Source: GYS-P2D sp964414425 (GTDB lineage Bacteria > Bacteroidota > Bacteroidia > Chitinophagales > Saprospiraceae). Taken from it: DNA of 64,000 nucleotides. This document shows, piece after piece, positions 1 to 8,609 of the stretch. Position 1 is the stretch's first letter, and every line of letters starts with the position of its first letter. The stretch covers positions 1 to 64,000 of the forward strand of contig CAYPWL010000010.1 in NCBI GenBank assembly GCA_964414425.1. The letters run 5' to 3'. Position numbers and translations under genes: made by a program. The notes under the pieces were generated by a model. It did not search any database. It was not told the origin of the DNA and saw only the letters and a list, made by a program, of their open reading frames with translations.

Positions 1-275
1 TCACCAACCTTAAATTCGATAACAAATATTGAATCTTTAGTTACTACAATATTGTCAACCCTTTTTCCGATCCTTAGGATTGCGAATTCGAAATAGACAT
101 GACCGGCAATTCCATATAGCTGATCCTTAAGAATTTCAATTTGCTTTACCCATGCATTCTTCTGTAGATCTTCAAGAGAACGATTTGAATTATTTAAACT
201 TAATTTGCCTAAAATAGAATTCTTGTCTTCTGTAATAAAATCAATTATTGAACTTCTATAGTAGGCTCTGTTCAT
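1..275 (-). CDS. DUF2075-type nuclease/ATPase, N-terminal part only
   Basis: This is the first ~91 codons of a protein that runs off the left edge; the ATG is at 275-273 and no stop interrupts the frame. The translation begins MNRAYYRSSIIDFI and later reads YFEFAILRIGKRVDNIVV followed by FVIEFKVG. That spacing of E, D and ExK resembles a PD-(D/E)xK nuclease core. The same N-terminus is, from memory, typical of large DUF2075 (Schlafen/helicase-like ATPase) proteins, where a nuclease-like domain precedes a P-loop ATPase. The ATPase part cannot be seen here. The family call is an inference from the N-terminal pattern. Such proteins are often accessory or defence-associated, but no partner is visible in this window. 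Confidence 0.6.
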   Translation of the reverse strand, partial: MNRAYYRSSIIDFITEDKNSILGKLSLNNSNRSLEDLQKNAWVKQIEILKDQLYGIAGHVYFEFAILRIGKRVDNIVVTKDSIFVIEFKVG

Positions 276-322
276 ACAGGTTTGGTTTTTTATTTCTTAA
301 TGCTGTACAACTAATGTATATA

Positions 323-347
323 TGATCAAATTATATGTTTTTGATCA
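323..347. promoter_or_regulatory. Inverted repeat upstream of the DUF2075-like gene
   Basis: TGATCAAA at 323-330 is mirrored by TTTGATCA at 340-347 with a 9-base AT-rich spacer. It lies about 50 bases upstream of the minus-strand start at 275, where an operator or promoter would be expected. No regulator is known for it. Confidence 0.3.
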
Positions 348-410
348 ATTCAATACAATTATCATGAAAGACTTGAGAGCAGCTTAAGATTTTGTACTCA
401 AAGAAAGACC

Positions 411-1838
411 TTACACCTCCTCTAACTTAATACAAGGGTTGGGATAGTCCTTGGCGAGGATGACACCGTACTCGGTTTGTTCTTCGGGTGTCATGAGATG
501 TGGCTGATGGACAAACTCTGATGGGAGATTCTTAAGCTCGGGGATCCAGTGCTTGACGAAATCGCCTTGAGCATCATAACGCTTAGCCTGTAGGATGATG
601 TTGAAGTATCGATTTTCTCGAGGATCACATCCGACGCCTGAGACGTAATTCCAGTTGCCCCAGTTGCTGCAGGGGTCATAGTCGATAAGTAGTGATTCAA
701 AATACTCTGCTCCCATCTGCCAGTTCACATGGAGATCATTTACAAGGAAGCTGGCCACATTTTGGCGTGCACGATTGGACATGAATCCTGTCGTATTAAG
801 TTCTCGCATCGCAGCATCGATAAATGGTATACCGGTGCGCCCTTCAGACCAGATCTTAAAGAGCGCTAAGTTGTCTGTGAGTTCGCTCCGCTCCTCTTGT
901 TTGATGCCTCCTTTTTGGAAGATGGTATTACCATGTTTCTTACCCATGAGTCTGAAGAAGTCTCTCCAGAGTAATTCGAAGAAGAGATGATAGGTAGACG
1001 AGTTCTTCTTCACCCGCTTTTCATAGCGGGCGAGCTCGTGATAGATCGTTTTAGGAGATAGACAGCCGTGAGCGAGGTAAGCGCTAAACTTACTGCTGTA
1101 GTCCATACCTAACAGGCCATTGCGTGTCTCTTTATACCTGCTGACACTCTCAGTGTCCCAGAAGTAATGCTTCAGGCGTTCGAGTCCTGTCTGACAGCCT
1201 CCGACGAGTAAAGTATCTTTTGATCTTTCGATATCCGCATCGTTATAGCCTAAGTCCTGTAGAGTTGGTGCCGTACCGAAGTCGTATCCCTTAACGAAGG
1301 GTACTGACTCTGGTGCCTCTAATGGCGGCCTTACGGGAACAATTTTTTCTACTTCTTTTCTATACTGGGTAAACACATCAGGCGCATGCGTAATCGGGAA
1401 GGGGAGGTCTGCCGTGTAGTACAGCATCTTTCCTCTACTATACCTGACCTCTTGGCCGATTGACCATAGGCTTTTCTCCAAGGCATCCTGTACCTTCAGT
1501 TCTTCGTCAGTGCGCTCTCGATTACAAAAAATCCACGAACTCTTGAGCTCCTTGGCGAGATCAAAAATGATTTCCTCAGCTTTGCCAATCTTGATGATGA
1601 GATCAGCGCCACGCCCTTGCAATTGATTCTTTAGATCTAATACTGACTCCAGGACAAATTTTGCACGATAAACATCCGTTTTCTTAAAACCATACTTAGT
1701 TTTACCCTTGAATATTCGATCGTCAAAAACATAAATAGGATAGACGGTAGCACCAGAATCGAATGCTTCGTTGAGCGCCTCGTTATCTTGGAGACGCAGG
1801 TCGTTTCTAAACCAGAGAATAACCTTTCTGTCAGTCAT
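411..1838 (-). CDS. cry: DASH-type cryptochrome / deoxyribodipyrimidine photolyase
   Basis: A 475-residue flavoprotein of the photolyase/cryptochrome family. The N-terminal alpha/beta antenna domain starts with WFRNDLRLQDN (about residues 9-19). The C-terminal FAD-binding domain covers about residues 200-475 and holds LLWRDFFRLMGKKHG, then NRARQNVASFLVNDL and DYDPCSNWGNWNYVSGVG. The last block and the RYFNI-LQAKRYDAQG stretch are typical of cry-DASH rather than class I CPD photolyases. Family members bind FAD and an antenna (often MTHF) and repair CPD lesions in single-stranded or looped DNA with blue light. The length is normal. The gene is transcribed divergently from the lipoprotein gene at 1900, so 1839-1899 must hold both promoters. 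Confidence 0.93.
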   Translation of the reverse strand: MTDRKVILWFRNDLRLQDNEALNEAFDSGATVYPIYVFDDRIFKGKTKYGFKKTDVYRAKFVLESVLDLKNQLQGRGADLIIKIGKAEEIIFDLAKELKSSWIFCNRERTDEELKVQDALEKSLWSIGQEVRYSRGKMLYYTADLPFPITHAPDVFTQYRKEVEKIVPVRPPLEAPESVPFVKGYDFGTAPTLQDLGYNDADIERSKDTLLVGGCQTGLERLKHYFWDTESVSRYKETRNGLLGMDYSSKFSAYLAHGCLSPKTIYHELARYEKRVKKNSSTYHLFFELLWRDFFRLMGKKHGNTIFQKGGIKQEERSELTDNLALFKIWSEGRTGIPFIDAAMRELNTTGFMSNRARQNVASFLVNDLHVNWQMGAEYFESLLIDYDPCSNWGNWNYVSGVGCDPRENRYFNIILQAKRYDAQGDFVKHWIPELKNLPSEFVHQPHLMTPEEQTEYGVILAKDYPNPCIKLEEV

Positions 1839-1899
1839 AGTTTCTATCTAATAGAAAAACCCCTGTCCTTTGATTGTGTTTAAAATATAAAAATATTAA

Positions 1900-2298
1900 A
1901 TGAGATTGTTTCGGCTTTTCTTAGTGCTGCTTTCGATACTGATTATTTCCTGTGGTCCTCCTAAAGATCCTGCATATCAAAAGTTATATGACGAGGTAAT
2001 GGTCATCCATGATGATGTCATGCCTAAGATGACCGATATCAATAGAGCTAAGAAGAAGCTTAGAAAACTCAAGGACGGCACTAATGACGAGCTTATCACG
2101 CTACAGATCGAGCAGCTAGATGCTGCCGACGAGGCTATGATGTCATGGATGCATGAGTTTGACTCACCTGAGCTGCCTACCTTAGAGGAGAACCTTGAGT
2201 ATCTCAATGCTGAAAAAGATAAAATTCAAGCAGTAAGTGATCAAATGCTCCAATCACTCAAGGAGGCAGATTTACTCATCAAGACCTATCCGAAATGA
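1900..2298 (+). CDS. Small lipoprotein, first gene of a SCO1-cytochrome c operon
   Basis: A 132-residue protein with an N-terminal hydrophobic segment ending in a lipobox (LIISC, Cys at about 18), so it is probably membrane-anchored in the cell envelope. The mature part is charged and predicted helical, with Lys/Glu-rich stretches such as NRAKKKLRKLKDG and a C-terminal YLNAEKDKIQAVSDQM region that could form a coiled coil. I do not recognise a named family. The stop codon overlaps the start of the SCO1 gene by 4 bases (ATGA), so the two are almost certainly co-transcribed. A role alongside cytochrome oxidase assembly is only suggested by this position. Confidence 0.75.
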   Translation: MRLFRLFLVLLSILIISCGPPKDPAYQKLYDEVMVIHDDVMPKMTDINRAKKKLRKLKDGTNDELITLQIEQLDAADEAMMSWMHEFDSPELPTLEENLEYLNAEKDKIQAVSDQMLQSLKEADLLIKTYPK

Positions 2299-2906
2299 TC
2301 AAGTATTCCCTAATCCTATTGACCATAGTAATAGTTTCATGCCAGACCAAAGAGACGGCTAAAGCGTTGCCTTACATCGGTGATCGCGCCGAGCTTGACG
2401 GTTCAGTCATCGAGCATGATATAAGAGAATTTACATTTACCGATCAGTTAGGGAGAGCAGTTAGTTCTACGGATGTTGATGGCAAGATATACTTGACGGA
2501 TTTCTTCTTTACGTCATGTCCGTCTATCTGTCCTAAGGTTAAGAAGCAAATGCTGCGCATCTACGATAAGGTTCTGGATAATGATGATATTCTCTTGATC
2601 TCACATACTATAGACCCTAAGCGTGATACGCCAGAGGCGCTTAAGCTGTATGCTGACAATATGGAGATTGATCACGACAAGTGGAGGTTCTTGACAGGGG
2701 ATAAAGAGGCCTTGCTGGACATAGCAGATGACTACTTCGTAGCAGCATATGAGGACCCAGAGGCGCCAGGGGGATTTGACCATAGCGGTAAGGTGATCTT
2801 ACTCGACAAGGCTGGCAGAATCAGAAGCTTTGGGGATGGAACAAGCCCAAAAGAAATCGACAAACTCATGTATGACATAGATATCCTACTCAGAGAATAT
2901 GAATAA
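2295..2906 (+). CDS. SCO1/SenC family copper-dependent thioredoxin-fold protein
   Basis: A 203-residue lipoprotein (signal MIKYSLILLTIVIVSC) with the SCO1/SenC fold. The copper-binding CxxxC is in FFFTSCPSICPKVKKQM, and the conserved histidine is in GFDHSGKVILLD near residue 160. These three residues are the known ligands by which SCO proteins deliver copper to the CuA site of cytochrome c oxidase or act as thiol reductases. It overlaps the upstream lipoprotein gene by 4 bases and the downstream cytochrome gene by 8 bases, giving a compact three-gene operon. No oxidase subunit is in this window, so the target oxidase cannot be named. Confidence 0.9.
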   Translation: MIKYSLILLTIVIVSCQTKETAKALPYIGDRAELDGSVIEHDIREFTFTDQLGRAVSSTDVDGKIYLTDFFFTSCPSICPKVKKQMLRIYDKVLDNDDILLISHTIDPKRDTPEALKLYADNMEIDHDKWRFLTGDKEALLDIADDYFVAAYEDPEAPGGFDHSGKVILLDKAGRIRSFGDGTSPKEIDKLMYDIDILLREYE

Positions 2907-3282
2907 ACTTTACATCAGCATAGGAGTGCTATTGATGGCAACACTATCGTCATACTGTCAGCAAGACAAGTTCGTACAGGGCCAGCGGATCTATGAGGTT
3001 AATTGTGGTAATTGCCATATGGCTGACGGCAAGGGCATGGGCAAGATGTTTCCAGATATCACTCAGTCAGTATACATCACGAGCCTCAAGTCAGAGCTGG
3101 TATGCCTCATCGTGAATGGCAAAGAAGGGCAAGTAATGGAGACCGTCAATATGCCTGGAAATAAGGAAATCACCCCGGTAGGACTCAATAATCTGATCAA
3201 TTACCTCAATTACACTTGGGGAGACAAGAGCATGTCTAATCTCAAGGAGGTCACGGAACAGTTTGAAGCTTGTAAGAAGTGA
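2899..3282 (+). CDS. Monohaem c-type cytochrome
   Basis: A 127-residue exported protein. A signal peptide (ending near SSYCQQD) is followed by a single haem-attachment motif, CGNCH, in the sequence YEVNCGNCHMADGKGMGKMFP. VNMPGNKEITP further on supplies a likely axial methionine, and a helix LNNLINYLNYTWG closes the fold, as in small class I cytochromes c. It probably carries electrons in the periplasm to an oxidase. It overlaps the SCO1 gene by 8 bases, and that partnership supports a respiratory role. Confidence 0.88.
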   Translation: MNKLYISIGVLLMATLSSYCQQDKFVQGQRIYEVNCGNCHMADGKGMGKMFPDITQSVYITSLKSELVCLIVNGKEGQVMETVNMPGNKEITPVGLNNLINYLNYTWGDKSMSNLKEVTEQFEACKK

Positions 3283-3320
3283 TATAGAAGTGCCCAGGTG
3301 TTGGATAGATAACACCAAGG

Positions 3321-3698
3321 TTATTTCTTTTCTTTGCGTAAGATCTTGTCCATCTTCCGGCCCTTAGCCAACTCATCGATTAGTTTTTCCATGCGTCTAC
3401 TCTGTCTGTATAACTCAAACTCATCTTCTATTTCTTCAATGCGATAGCCACATACGACACCATTGATCATATGCTCGTTGGGATGGATGGTAGCACTCTC
3501 AAAGAAGGTCTTATAGGTGACTTTATTATCGATATGTGCTTGTATCGTAGCTTGGTCATAACCCGTAAACCACTGGATTACGGTATCGAGCTCTTCCTTA
3601 GTTCTGCCGTTCTTCTCCAGTCTGTTGAGGTAGAGCGGATAGATAGAGCCAAATATCAAGTTGCCGATCTTTTCATTCTTTTCTGCCGTGACTTTCAT
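3321..3698 (-). CDS. DUF2200 family protein
   Basis: A 125-residue soluble protein that matches the DUF2200 pattern from memory: MKVTAEKNEKIGNLIFGSIYPLYL, then RTKEELDTVIQWFTGYD and YKTFFESATIHPN, with a short basic C-terminus. The function of the family is unknown. There is no signal peptide or membrane segment, so it should be cytoplasmic. It is convergent with the cytochrome gene, and 38 bases separate their ends. The downstream-facing DUF983 gene on the same strand starts 480 bases away and is not obviously in one operon with it. Confidence 0.85.
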   Translation of the reverse strand: MKVTAEKNEKIGNLIFGSIYPLYLNRLEKNGRTKEELDTVIQWFTGYDQATIQAHIDNKVTYKTFFESATIHPNEHMINGVVCGYRIEEIEDEFELYRQSRRMEKLIDELAKGRKMDKILRKEKK

Positions 3699-3746
3699 GG
3701 TATTAGTCTTTAATTAGTTCATTCCTAATTCTATCCTAATAATATA

Positions 3747-4178
3747 CTATTTGGAGCTTTTAGGTGTCCAGTTATCATTGGACAGTTGAGACGTTTGGAG
3801 CTGGTCCTTAGCTTGTTGTGCAGCTACAGGATCATACTTGACGTTAATATGAATCCATAGCGATCGACTGGCTCTAATTACTCTCGTATAGGAGATCAAC
3901 CCAAGAAATATGGTGAAAGCCATAGCCGAGTTAACTGACCACTTAAAGTAGAAGACCAATAACAATGTAGGTAAGAGTAAGTACCATGCCGAGAATATGT
4001 AGGAGATGAACATGGCGCCATAGTAGAATCCCGGTTCGGGTTCCATCTTTTGGTTGCATAGATTGCAGGTTTCAGGCATATTCACCGGATCACTGAGAGA
4101 CATCGGCTTGACGAATATATCTCCTTGCCTGCATCTGGGACAGGTATAGTTCCACCATGATTTGATCCACGTACTCAC
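3747..4178 (-). CDS. DUF983 family zinc-ribbon membrane protein
   Basis: A 143-residue protein with two CxxC pairs near the N-terminus (YTCPRCRQGD and CNLCNQKM), typical of a zinc ribbon. Two hydrophobic stretches follow: YYGAMFISYIFSAWYLLLPTLLLVFYF and AMAFTIFLGLISYTRVI. This arrangement is characteristic of DUF983 proteins, which are widespread in Bacteroidota and of unknown role. The C-terminal 35 residues are polar. It is divergent from the gluconokinase fusion gene, and 4179-4325 contains the shared upstream region. Confidence 0.88.
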   Translation of the reverse strand: MSTWIKSWWNYTCPRCRQGDIFVKPMSLSDPVNMPETCNLCNQKMEPEPGFYYGAMFISYIFSAWYLLLPTLLLVFYFKWSVNSAMAFTIFLGLISYTRVIRASRSLWIHINVKYDPVAAQQAKDQLQTSQLSNDNWTPKSSK

Positions 4179-4325
4179 GGGAGTAGGACAATTTTATGAG
4201 TAGAGTTGTTCTTTGATTACGAGAGTTTATGTAAATCTTCAGGTCAACATAGAGATATGGCTGGAAGTAGGGTAGATATCGCACGATGACGTACATTTGT
4301 TAATCGTCATCAGAAAGTATCATAA

Positions 4326-6212
4326 TTGAAGTCCGTCTATATCATCATGGGTGTGTCAGGAAGCGGTAAATCTACCATTGGCCAGTTGCTGGCTGATCGG
4401 TTGGGTATACCATTTTACGATGGTGACGACTTTCATCCAGAACCTAACATTGCAAAGATGCAGTCGGGGCAGTCGCTTACAGATCCTGATCGGATACCTT
4501 GGCTGGAGGCGATCAATCAGCATTGTAAGGAGGAGCAGTATGCAGAGGGTTGTGTGATCGCTTGCTCAGCACTAAAGGCGATGTATAGGGATATCCTCAG
4601 AGATGGAGTGAGAGACTTACATTGGATCAGCTTGGTGGGTGACTTCCAGTCGATCTATGATCGCATCCAATCTCGCAAAGGTCACTTCATGCCGCCAGAG
4701 TTACTGCAATCCCAATTTGACACCTGGGAGGAACCCACGGACGCCATTGCTGTCAATATCATGGATGAACCAGAAGAAATTATATCAACTATCTTAAAAA
4801 GACTCGAGCATATGTCATCAGAATTTGGTCTTATTGGCTTAGGAGTAATGGGTAAGAGCCTTAGTAGGAACTTAGCCAACAATGGATTTAAGTTATCCTT
4901 ATTCAACCGGCATGTCGACGGCAAGGAGGAGCATGTCGCCGTGGATTTTGTTAAGTCTTTTCCCGAGTTACAGGACGCAGCAGGCTATGATGACCTTAAG
5001 GAATTTGTCAATTCGATCAACACACCAAGAAAAGTGATGCTCATGGTCAACGCTGGCAAACCGGTCGACGCAGTGATCGATCAGTTGATCCCACTATTAG
5101 ATGACGGAGATGTTATCATAGATGGTGGCAATAGTCACTACAAGCAGACTGATCAACGGGCAGCCTTATTAGCTGAGCATGGTATCGAGTTCATCGGTAC
5201 CGGCGTATCCGGTGGCGAAGAAGGCGCACTCAAGGGGCCCTCAATCATGCCAGGGGGCTCTACAGATGCCTATAGTAAGGCCGCTCCATATTTGGAAGCA
5301 ATCGCTGCCAAAGACTCAGGAGGCAACGGTTGTTGTGCTCATGTGGGTAAGGGAGGTGCAGGGCATTTCGTCAAGATGGTTCACAATGGTATAGAGTATG
5401 CCGAGATGCAGCTCATAGCGGAGTGTTATAGCCTATTGAGATATGTTGGCGGTTATGATCATGATAAAATCGCAGATCTTTTTGATGAGTGGTGCTCGAG
5501 AGACTTAGGCAGCTACCTCTTAGAGATCAGCGCTCAGATCTTACGTAAGAAAGAAGGCGATCAGTATGTGATCGATCAGATATTGGATAAGGCTGGTAAC
5601 AAGGGTACGGGTAGCTGGACTACGATTGCTGCCGCAGAATTAGGCGTGCCGATTACGATGATAACGGGAGCATTGTTTGCGAGATATACCTCAGCTTACA
5701 AGAGTGAGCGGGTCAATTCTGATCAGCTGTATAATCAAGGGGTGGAGTCTTCCATAATTAACCTGATCGAGCTAGAGGGTGCTTATCGCATCGCACGTAT
5801 CGCTAACCATCACCAGGGACTCCATCTGATTGATGCTGCTTCAGAGACTTATGAGTGGAATCTCAACTTCCCTGAGATTGCCCGCATCTGGACGAATGGA
5901 TGTATCATCAGGTCTAAACTGATGAAACAATTGATCCCAGTTCTGGGTAATACTCAGCGCATACTGCAGCACAGCAAAATAATAAGTGTGGTGCAGCGTC
6001 ACCGTATCGATCTGGCAGAAATCGTATCTCAAGGGCATCAGACCTATTGTGCGATACCATGCTTATCGGCGGCAAGTGACTATATCAATACCTATACACA
6101 AGCACAGAGTAGTGCTAATATGATACAGGCGCAACGTGATTTTTTTGGAGCACATACCTATAAGCGTGTAGATGACCCGGAGGGGCCCTCTCATCATACC
6201 AGATGGTCATAG
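4326..6212 (+). CDS. gntK-gnd: Fused gluconokinase / 6-phosphogluconate dehydrogenase
   Basis: A 628-residue two-domain enzyme. Residues 1-162 are a complete gluconate kinase: P-loop GVSGSGKST at about 9-17, then DGDDFHPEPNIAKM and CSALKAMYRD. From Met163 a complete decarboxylating 6-phosphogluconate dehydrogenase follows: GLIGLGVMGKSL cofactor fold, IIDGGNSHY, GVSGGEEGALKGPSIMPGG, catalytic HFVKMVHNGIEYAEMQ, and the usual C-terminal FGAHTYKRVD...HHTRW. Both parts have normal length, with almost no linker. The product would phosphorylate gluconate and then oxidise 6-phosphogluconate to ribulose 5-phosphate and CO2. An internal start at 4812 that would also yield the dehydrogenase alone cannot be excluded. 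Confidence 0.95.
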   Translation: MKSVYIIMGVSGSGKSTIGQLLADRLGIPFYDGDDFHPEPNIAKMQSGQSLTDPDRIPWLEAINQHCKEEQYAEGCVIACSALKAMYRDILRDGVRDLHWISLVGDFQSIYDRIQSRKGHFMPPELLQSQFDTWEEPTDAIAVNIMDEPEEIISTILKRLEHMSSEFGLIGLGVMGKSLSRNLANNGFKLSLFNRHVDGKEEHVAVDFVKSFPELQDAAGYDDLKEFVNSINTPRKVMLMVNAGKPVDAVIDQLIPLLDDGDVIIDGGNSHYKQTDQRAALLAEHGIEFIGTGVSGGEEGALKGPSIMPGGSTDAYSKAAPYLEAIAAKDSGGNGCCAHVGKGGAGHFVKMVHNGIEYAEMQLIAECYSLLRYVGGYDHDKIADLFDEWCSRDLGSYLLEISAQILRKKEGDQYVIDQILDKAGNKGTGSWTTIAAAELGVPITMITGALFARYTSAYKSERVNSDQLYNQGVESSIINLIELEGAYRIARIANHHQGLHLIDAASETYEWNLNFPEIARIWTNGCIIRSKLMKQLIPVLGNTQRILQHSKIISVVQRHRIDLAEIVSQGHQTYCAIPCLSAASDYINTYTQAQSSANMIQAQRDFFGAHTYKRVDDPEGPSHHTRWS

Positions 6213-6244
6213 GACGTGGGTAGTTCAAGAGTAGTTTCTGATTG

Positions 6245-6547
6245 ATGGACGAGCGAAACATCACATACCAATTCACAGCGACGATCTGGAAGCATGGCGA
6301 CGTTGGAGGCTGGTACCTCGTCTCTCTGCCTATTGTGCTAAGTGGCGAGATCCGTGCAAGTTTAGGGTGGCAAGAAGAAGGCTGGGGTAGGATGAAGGCG
6401 ACTGCAGAGATTAGAGACACACAGTGGGAGACGGCCATCTGGTTTGATCAAAAACAAAATACCTATCTCTTGCCGATCAAGGCGGCTATTAGGAAATCAC
6501 TGGCCTTGGACAGCAATGACTTGGTCGAGGTGTTGATTAAGATCTAA
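6245..6547 (+). CDS. DUF1905 family small protein
   Basis: A 100-residue protein matching the DUF1905 pattern: ITYQFTATIWKHGDVGGWYLVSLP, then GWGRMKATAEIRDTQWETAIWF and the final LPIKAAIRKSLALDSNDLVEVLIKI. The family is a small beta-barrel of unknown function, sometimes fused to a YdeI/OmpD-associated domain, which is absent here. The frame can be opened at a TTG at 6242, but the ATG at 6245 directly after it is the more likely start. It follows the gntK-gnd gene by 32 bases on the same strand. Confidence 0.82.
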   Translation: MDERNITYQFTATIWKHGDVGGWYLVSLPIVLSGEIRASLGWQEEGWGRMKATAEIRDTQWETAIWFDQKQNTYLLPIKAAIRKSLALDSNDLVEVLIKI

Positions 6548-6574
6548 ACGAATATAATTTATGCCTGACTTCGA

Positions 6575-6859
6575 TCATGATTCATGACCGATGGCGACGT
6601 TCCATAATCTGATGTGATAGTCAGTCACTACACCATTCAGTATGTATGGGTCACGTTGTGCAAAGTCTTCTACCTCTGCTTTATCTTCTACTCTAAATAT
6701 CAAGAGCGCACCCTCAGCAGGATCATCGAACGCCCCACCATATATCAACTTGCCAGCAGTATGATAGGGTGTGATATGATCAAAGTGCAAGCTCCTAACA
6801 GGCTCCCTTTTAGTTAGGTAATCTTCTGCCAGCCGATAGGATAAGGTATAGAATGGCAT
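6575..6859 (-). CDS. YciI-like (YCII) domain protein
   Basis: A 94-residue protein of the YCII fold: MPFYTLSYRLAEDYLTKREPVRSLHFDHI, GKLIYGGAFDDPAEGALLIFRVEDKAEVEDFAQRDPYI and VVTDYHIRLWNV. The RxxHxxH-like region carries a conserved histidine and the FAQRDPY motif is characteristic. YciI-type proteins resemble muconolactone isomerase. Most have no assigned reaction. It sits 4 bases downstream of the FAD oxidoreductase gene on the same strand, so the two are probably one operon together with the SRPBCC gene further upstream. Confidence 0.87.
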   Translation of the reverse strand: MPFYTLSYRLAEDYLTKREPVRSLHFDHITPYHTAGKLIYGGAFDDPAEGALLIFRVEDKAEVEDFAQRDPYILNGVVTDYHIRLWNVAIGHES

Positions 6860-6863
6860 GTAA

Positions 6864-8090
6864 TTATATATTATAATTATTTATAATATGTTGTGCAACG
6901 TATCTACCACTATACATGGCTGCATTGAGACTGCCCATCATTGTATGATCGCCACAATTGTAGATGCCTTCGTCTATCTTAATTTGAGCTGGTGTGAGTT
7001 CGTAATGTATATTTGATACATCTGGCAATGAGCATGGGATATCATATGAGGTAATCAGTCGCAGCTCCCCTTTTACACCCGTTTCTTTGAGCTCGGCTTT
7101 GATCTGTTCGATGATCGCTGCGTCGCTTAGGCCTTTATCATTGATCACGGTAGTCGAGAGGATCGTTTTACCCTCGGGGTGGGGGATCAGATTAGTCGGA
7201 TAGTAATAATTATTGATGAGGCGGTTCGGATTAGCTGATAGCGTAATGATTTTATCGCTATAATTTGGCGCATCTACTTCAAAATAATAGTTGATGGAGC
7301 GTTTCCATTTTACAGTGTCCTTGGCCTGATTCACTTGCTTGAGATCTGTAGCTATGATAGTATGATCTGAGGAGATGCTCGTCCCATCAGCTAATGTGAT
7401 TGATCCCGGTACCACGGCCTCAACAGCTGTTCCTGTACGAATAGTAGTTTGGGCAAGCTTACTGGTCAGCTGATCAGATATTTTCTGCATGCCACCCATT
7501 GGGATGACACTATTCCCATTACCAAACATCTTAAACAAAAACTCGAAAAGTCTCGACGATGTACGAAGATCTGTCTCTAAGAAAATCCCTCCAAAGAATG
7601 GCTTGAAGAATCGCTCAATCACACGATCTGTAAATCCTAATCCTTGTAAGTATTTAAGCGCAGTAGTCTCATCTTCACCGAATATAGTTTTCAAGGGCTT
7701 GTTCTTCAGCTTTAAGGAGAGTTGTAGCGTCTTAACCTTATCCTTGAGTGTGGAGAGTGTCGGATCCAGCGCATCAAGCCAAAACGTAGCTGAGCTCAAG
7801 GGATCACCGATACGTACGGTCTTTCCCCGATAATAGACCCGTGAACCTGATAAGAAGGATTGTAGCTCTAACTTATCATAGTCCAGATAGTGTTGCGCTT
7901 CTGGATAAGCCGTCAGCAATACCTGAAATCCATGATCAAACGGGTAACCATCGATATAGTCTGTGCGTACACGCCCGCCTAAATGATCTTGCTTCTCATA
8001 TATGGTGGGCTTATATCCTGCTGCCTCCAACTCCAAGGCGGCTATGATACCGCTTATACCTCCTCCTACAATATGTACCGACTGCTCCAA
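6864..8090 (-). CDS. FAD-dependent amine oxidase/desaturase-like oxidoreductase
   Basis: A 408-residue flavoenzyme. The dinucleotide-binding fold is at the N-terminus (HIVGGGISGIIAALELEAAG, with EKQDHLGGRVRTD after it) and the C-terminal FAD contact is YNCGDHTMMGSLNAAMYSGRYVAQ. This layout is shared by amine oxidases, protoporphyrinogen oxidases and phytoene desaturases. The middle region does not let me choose a substrate, although FDHGFQVLLTAYPEAQ matches a group of plant and bacterial desaturase-like proteins. It has no signal peptide. Neighbouring genes are YciI-like (4 bases downstream) and SRPBCC (11 bases upstream), a trio that suggests small-molecule redox or terpenoid chemistry without proving it. 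Confidence 0.85.
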   Translation of the reverse strand: MEQSVHIVGGGISGIIAALELEAAGYKPTIYEKQDHLGGRVRTDYIDGYPFDHGFQVLLTAYPEAQHYLDYDKLELQSFLSGSRVYYRGKTVRIGDPLSSATFWLDALDPTLSTLKDKVKTLQLSLKLKNKPLKTIFGEDETTALKYLQGLGFTDRVIERFFKPFFGGIFLETDLRTSSRLFEFLFKMFGNGNSVIPMGGMQKISDQLTSKLAQTTIRTGTAVEAVVPGSITLADGTSISSDHTIIATDLKQVNQAKDTVKWKRSINYYFEVDAPNYSDKIITLSANPNRLINNYYYPTNLIPHPEGKTILSTTVINDKGLSDAAIIEQIKAELKETGVKGELRLITSYDIPCSLPDVSNIHYELTPAQIKIDEGIYNCGDHTMMGSLNAAMYSGRYVAQHIINNYNI

Positions 8091-8101
8091 ATTTGAATGA
8101 A

Positions 8102-8539
8102 TTAATGCTGTGAAAAATACTTTTGATAGATTCTCTTACGAGGATAAAATGCGCCAAACAGAAATGGCCTAATCATTGCCGTCAGTACCGCATTACTGCA
8201 GCTGTAGCTCATCAGATCCACGATACGTGATCGATTAGGGCTAATATGCTCTATGATGTGCTCATGTCTCCATGTCTTAAGTGGCCATGGCAAAATAGTA
8301 CCTACATCCACAAACCAAGCACGATTATCATCATGTCCATCTTCGATGATATCTGATTGCCATGTAAACCGAGTGGGGAGAGTGAACTTAAGTATTACTT
8401 GATCCCCTTTTTTGGAACCAGTGAATTGTTCAACCTCCATACCGACAGGCGGTTTTAATGCCTCAAATAGATCTCGATCAAAGCGATCCATTACATCGAG
8501 ATAGTACCCATCTACTTCCGTAGCCAAACGTAAAGTCAT
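8102..8539 (-). CDS. SRPBCC-fold ligand-binding protein
   Basis: A protein of about 145 residues if it starts at the internal methionine (MTLRLATEVDGYYLDVMDRFD). An upstream in-frame ATG at 8566 would add nine residues but runs into the promoter region of the divergent epimerase gene. The sequence fits the START/polyketide-cyclase-like SRPBCC family: a first beta strand and helix FDRDLFEALKPP, a central WQSDIIEDG, then HEHIIEHISPNRSRIVDLMSYS and a C-terminal helix ending in FYPRKRIYQKYF. Such proteins bind hydrophobic ligands. The ligand is unknown. It lies 11 bases upstream of the FAD enzyme gene. Confidence 0.72.
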   Translation of the reverse strand: MTLRLATEVDGYYLDVMDRFDRDLFEALKPPVGMEVEQFTGSKKGDQVILKFTLPTRFTWQSDIIEDGHDDNRAWFVDVGTILPWPLKTWRHEHIIEHISPNRSRIVDLMSYSCSNAVLTAMIRPFLFGAFYPRKRIYQKYFSQH

Positions 8540-8609
8540 GCTTATATAACCAAGATGAATGTCCATAGTTGATTACTGGACTTGCTTATTAATTCTGTAC
8601 TTTCAATTG

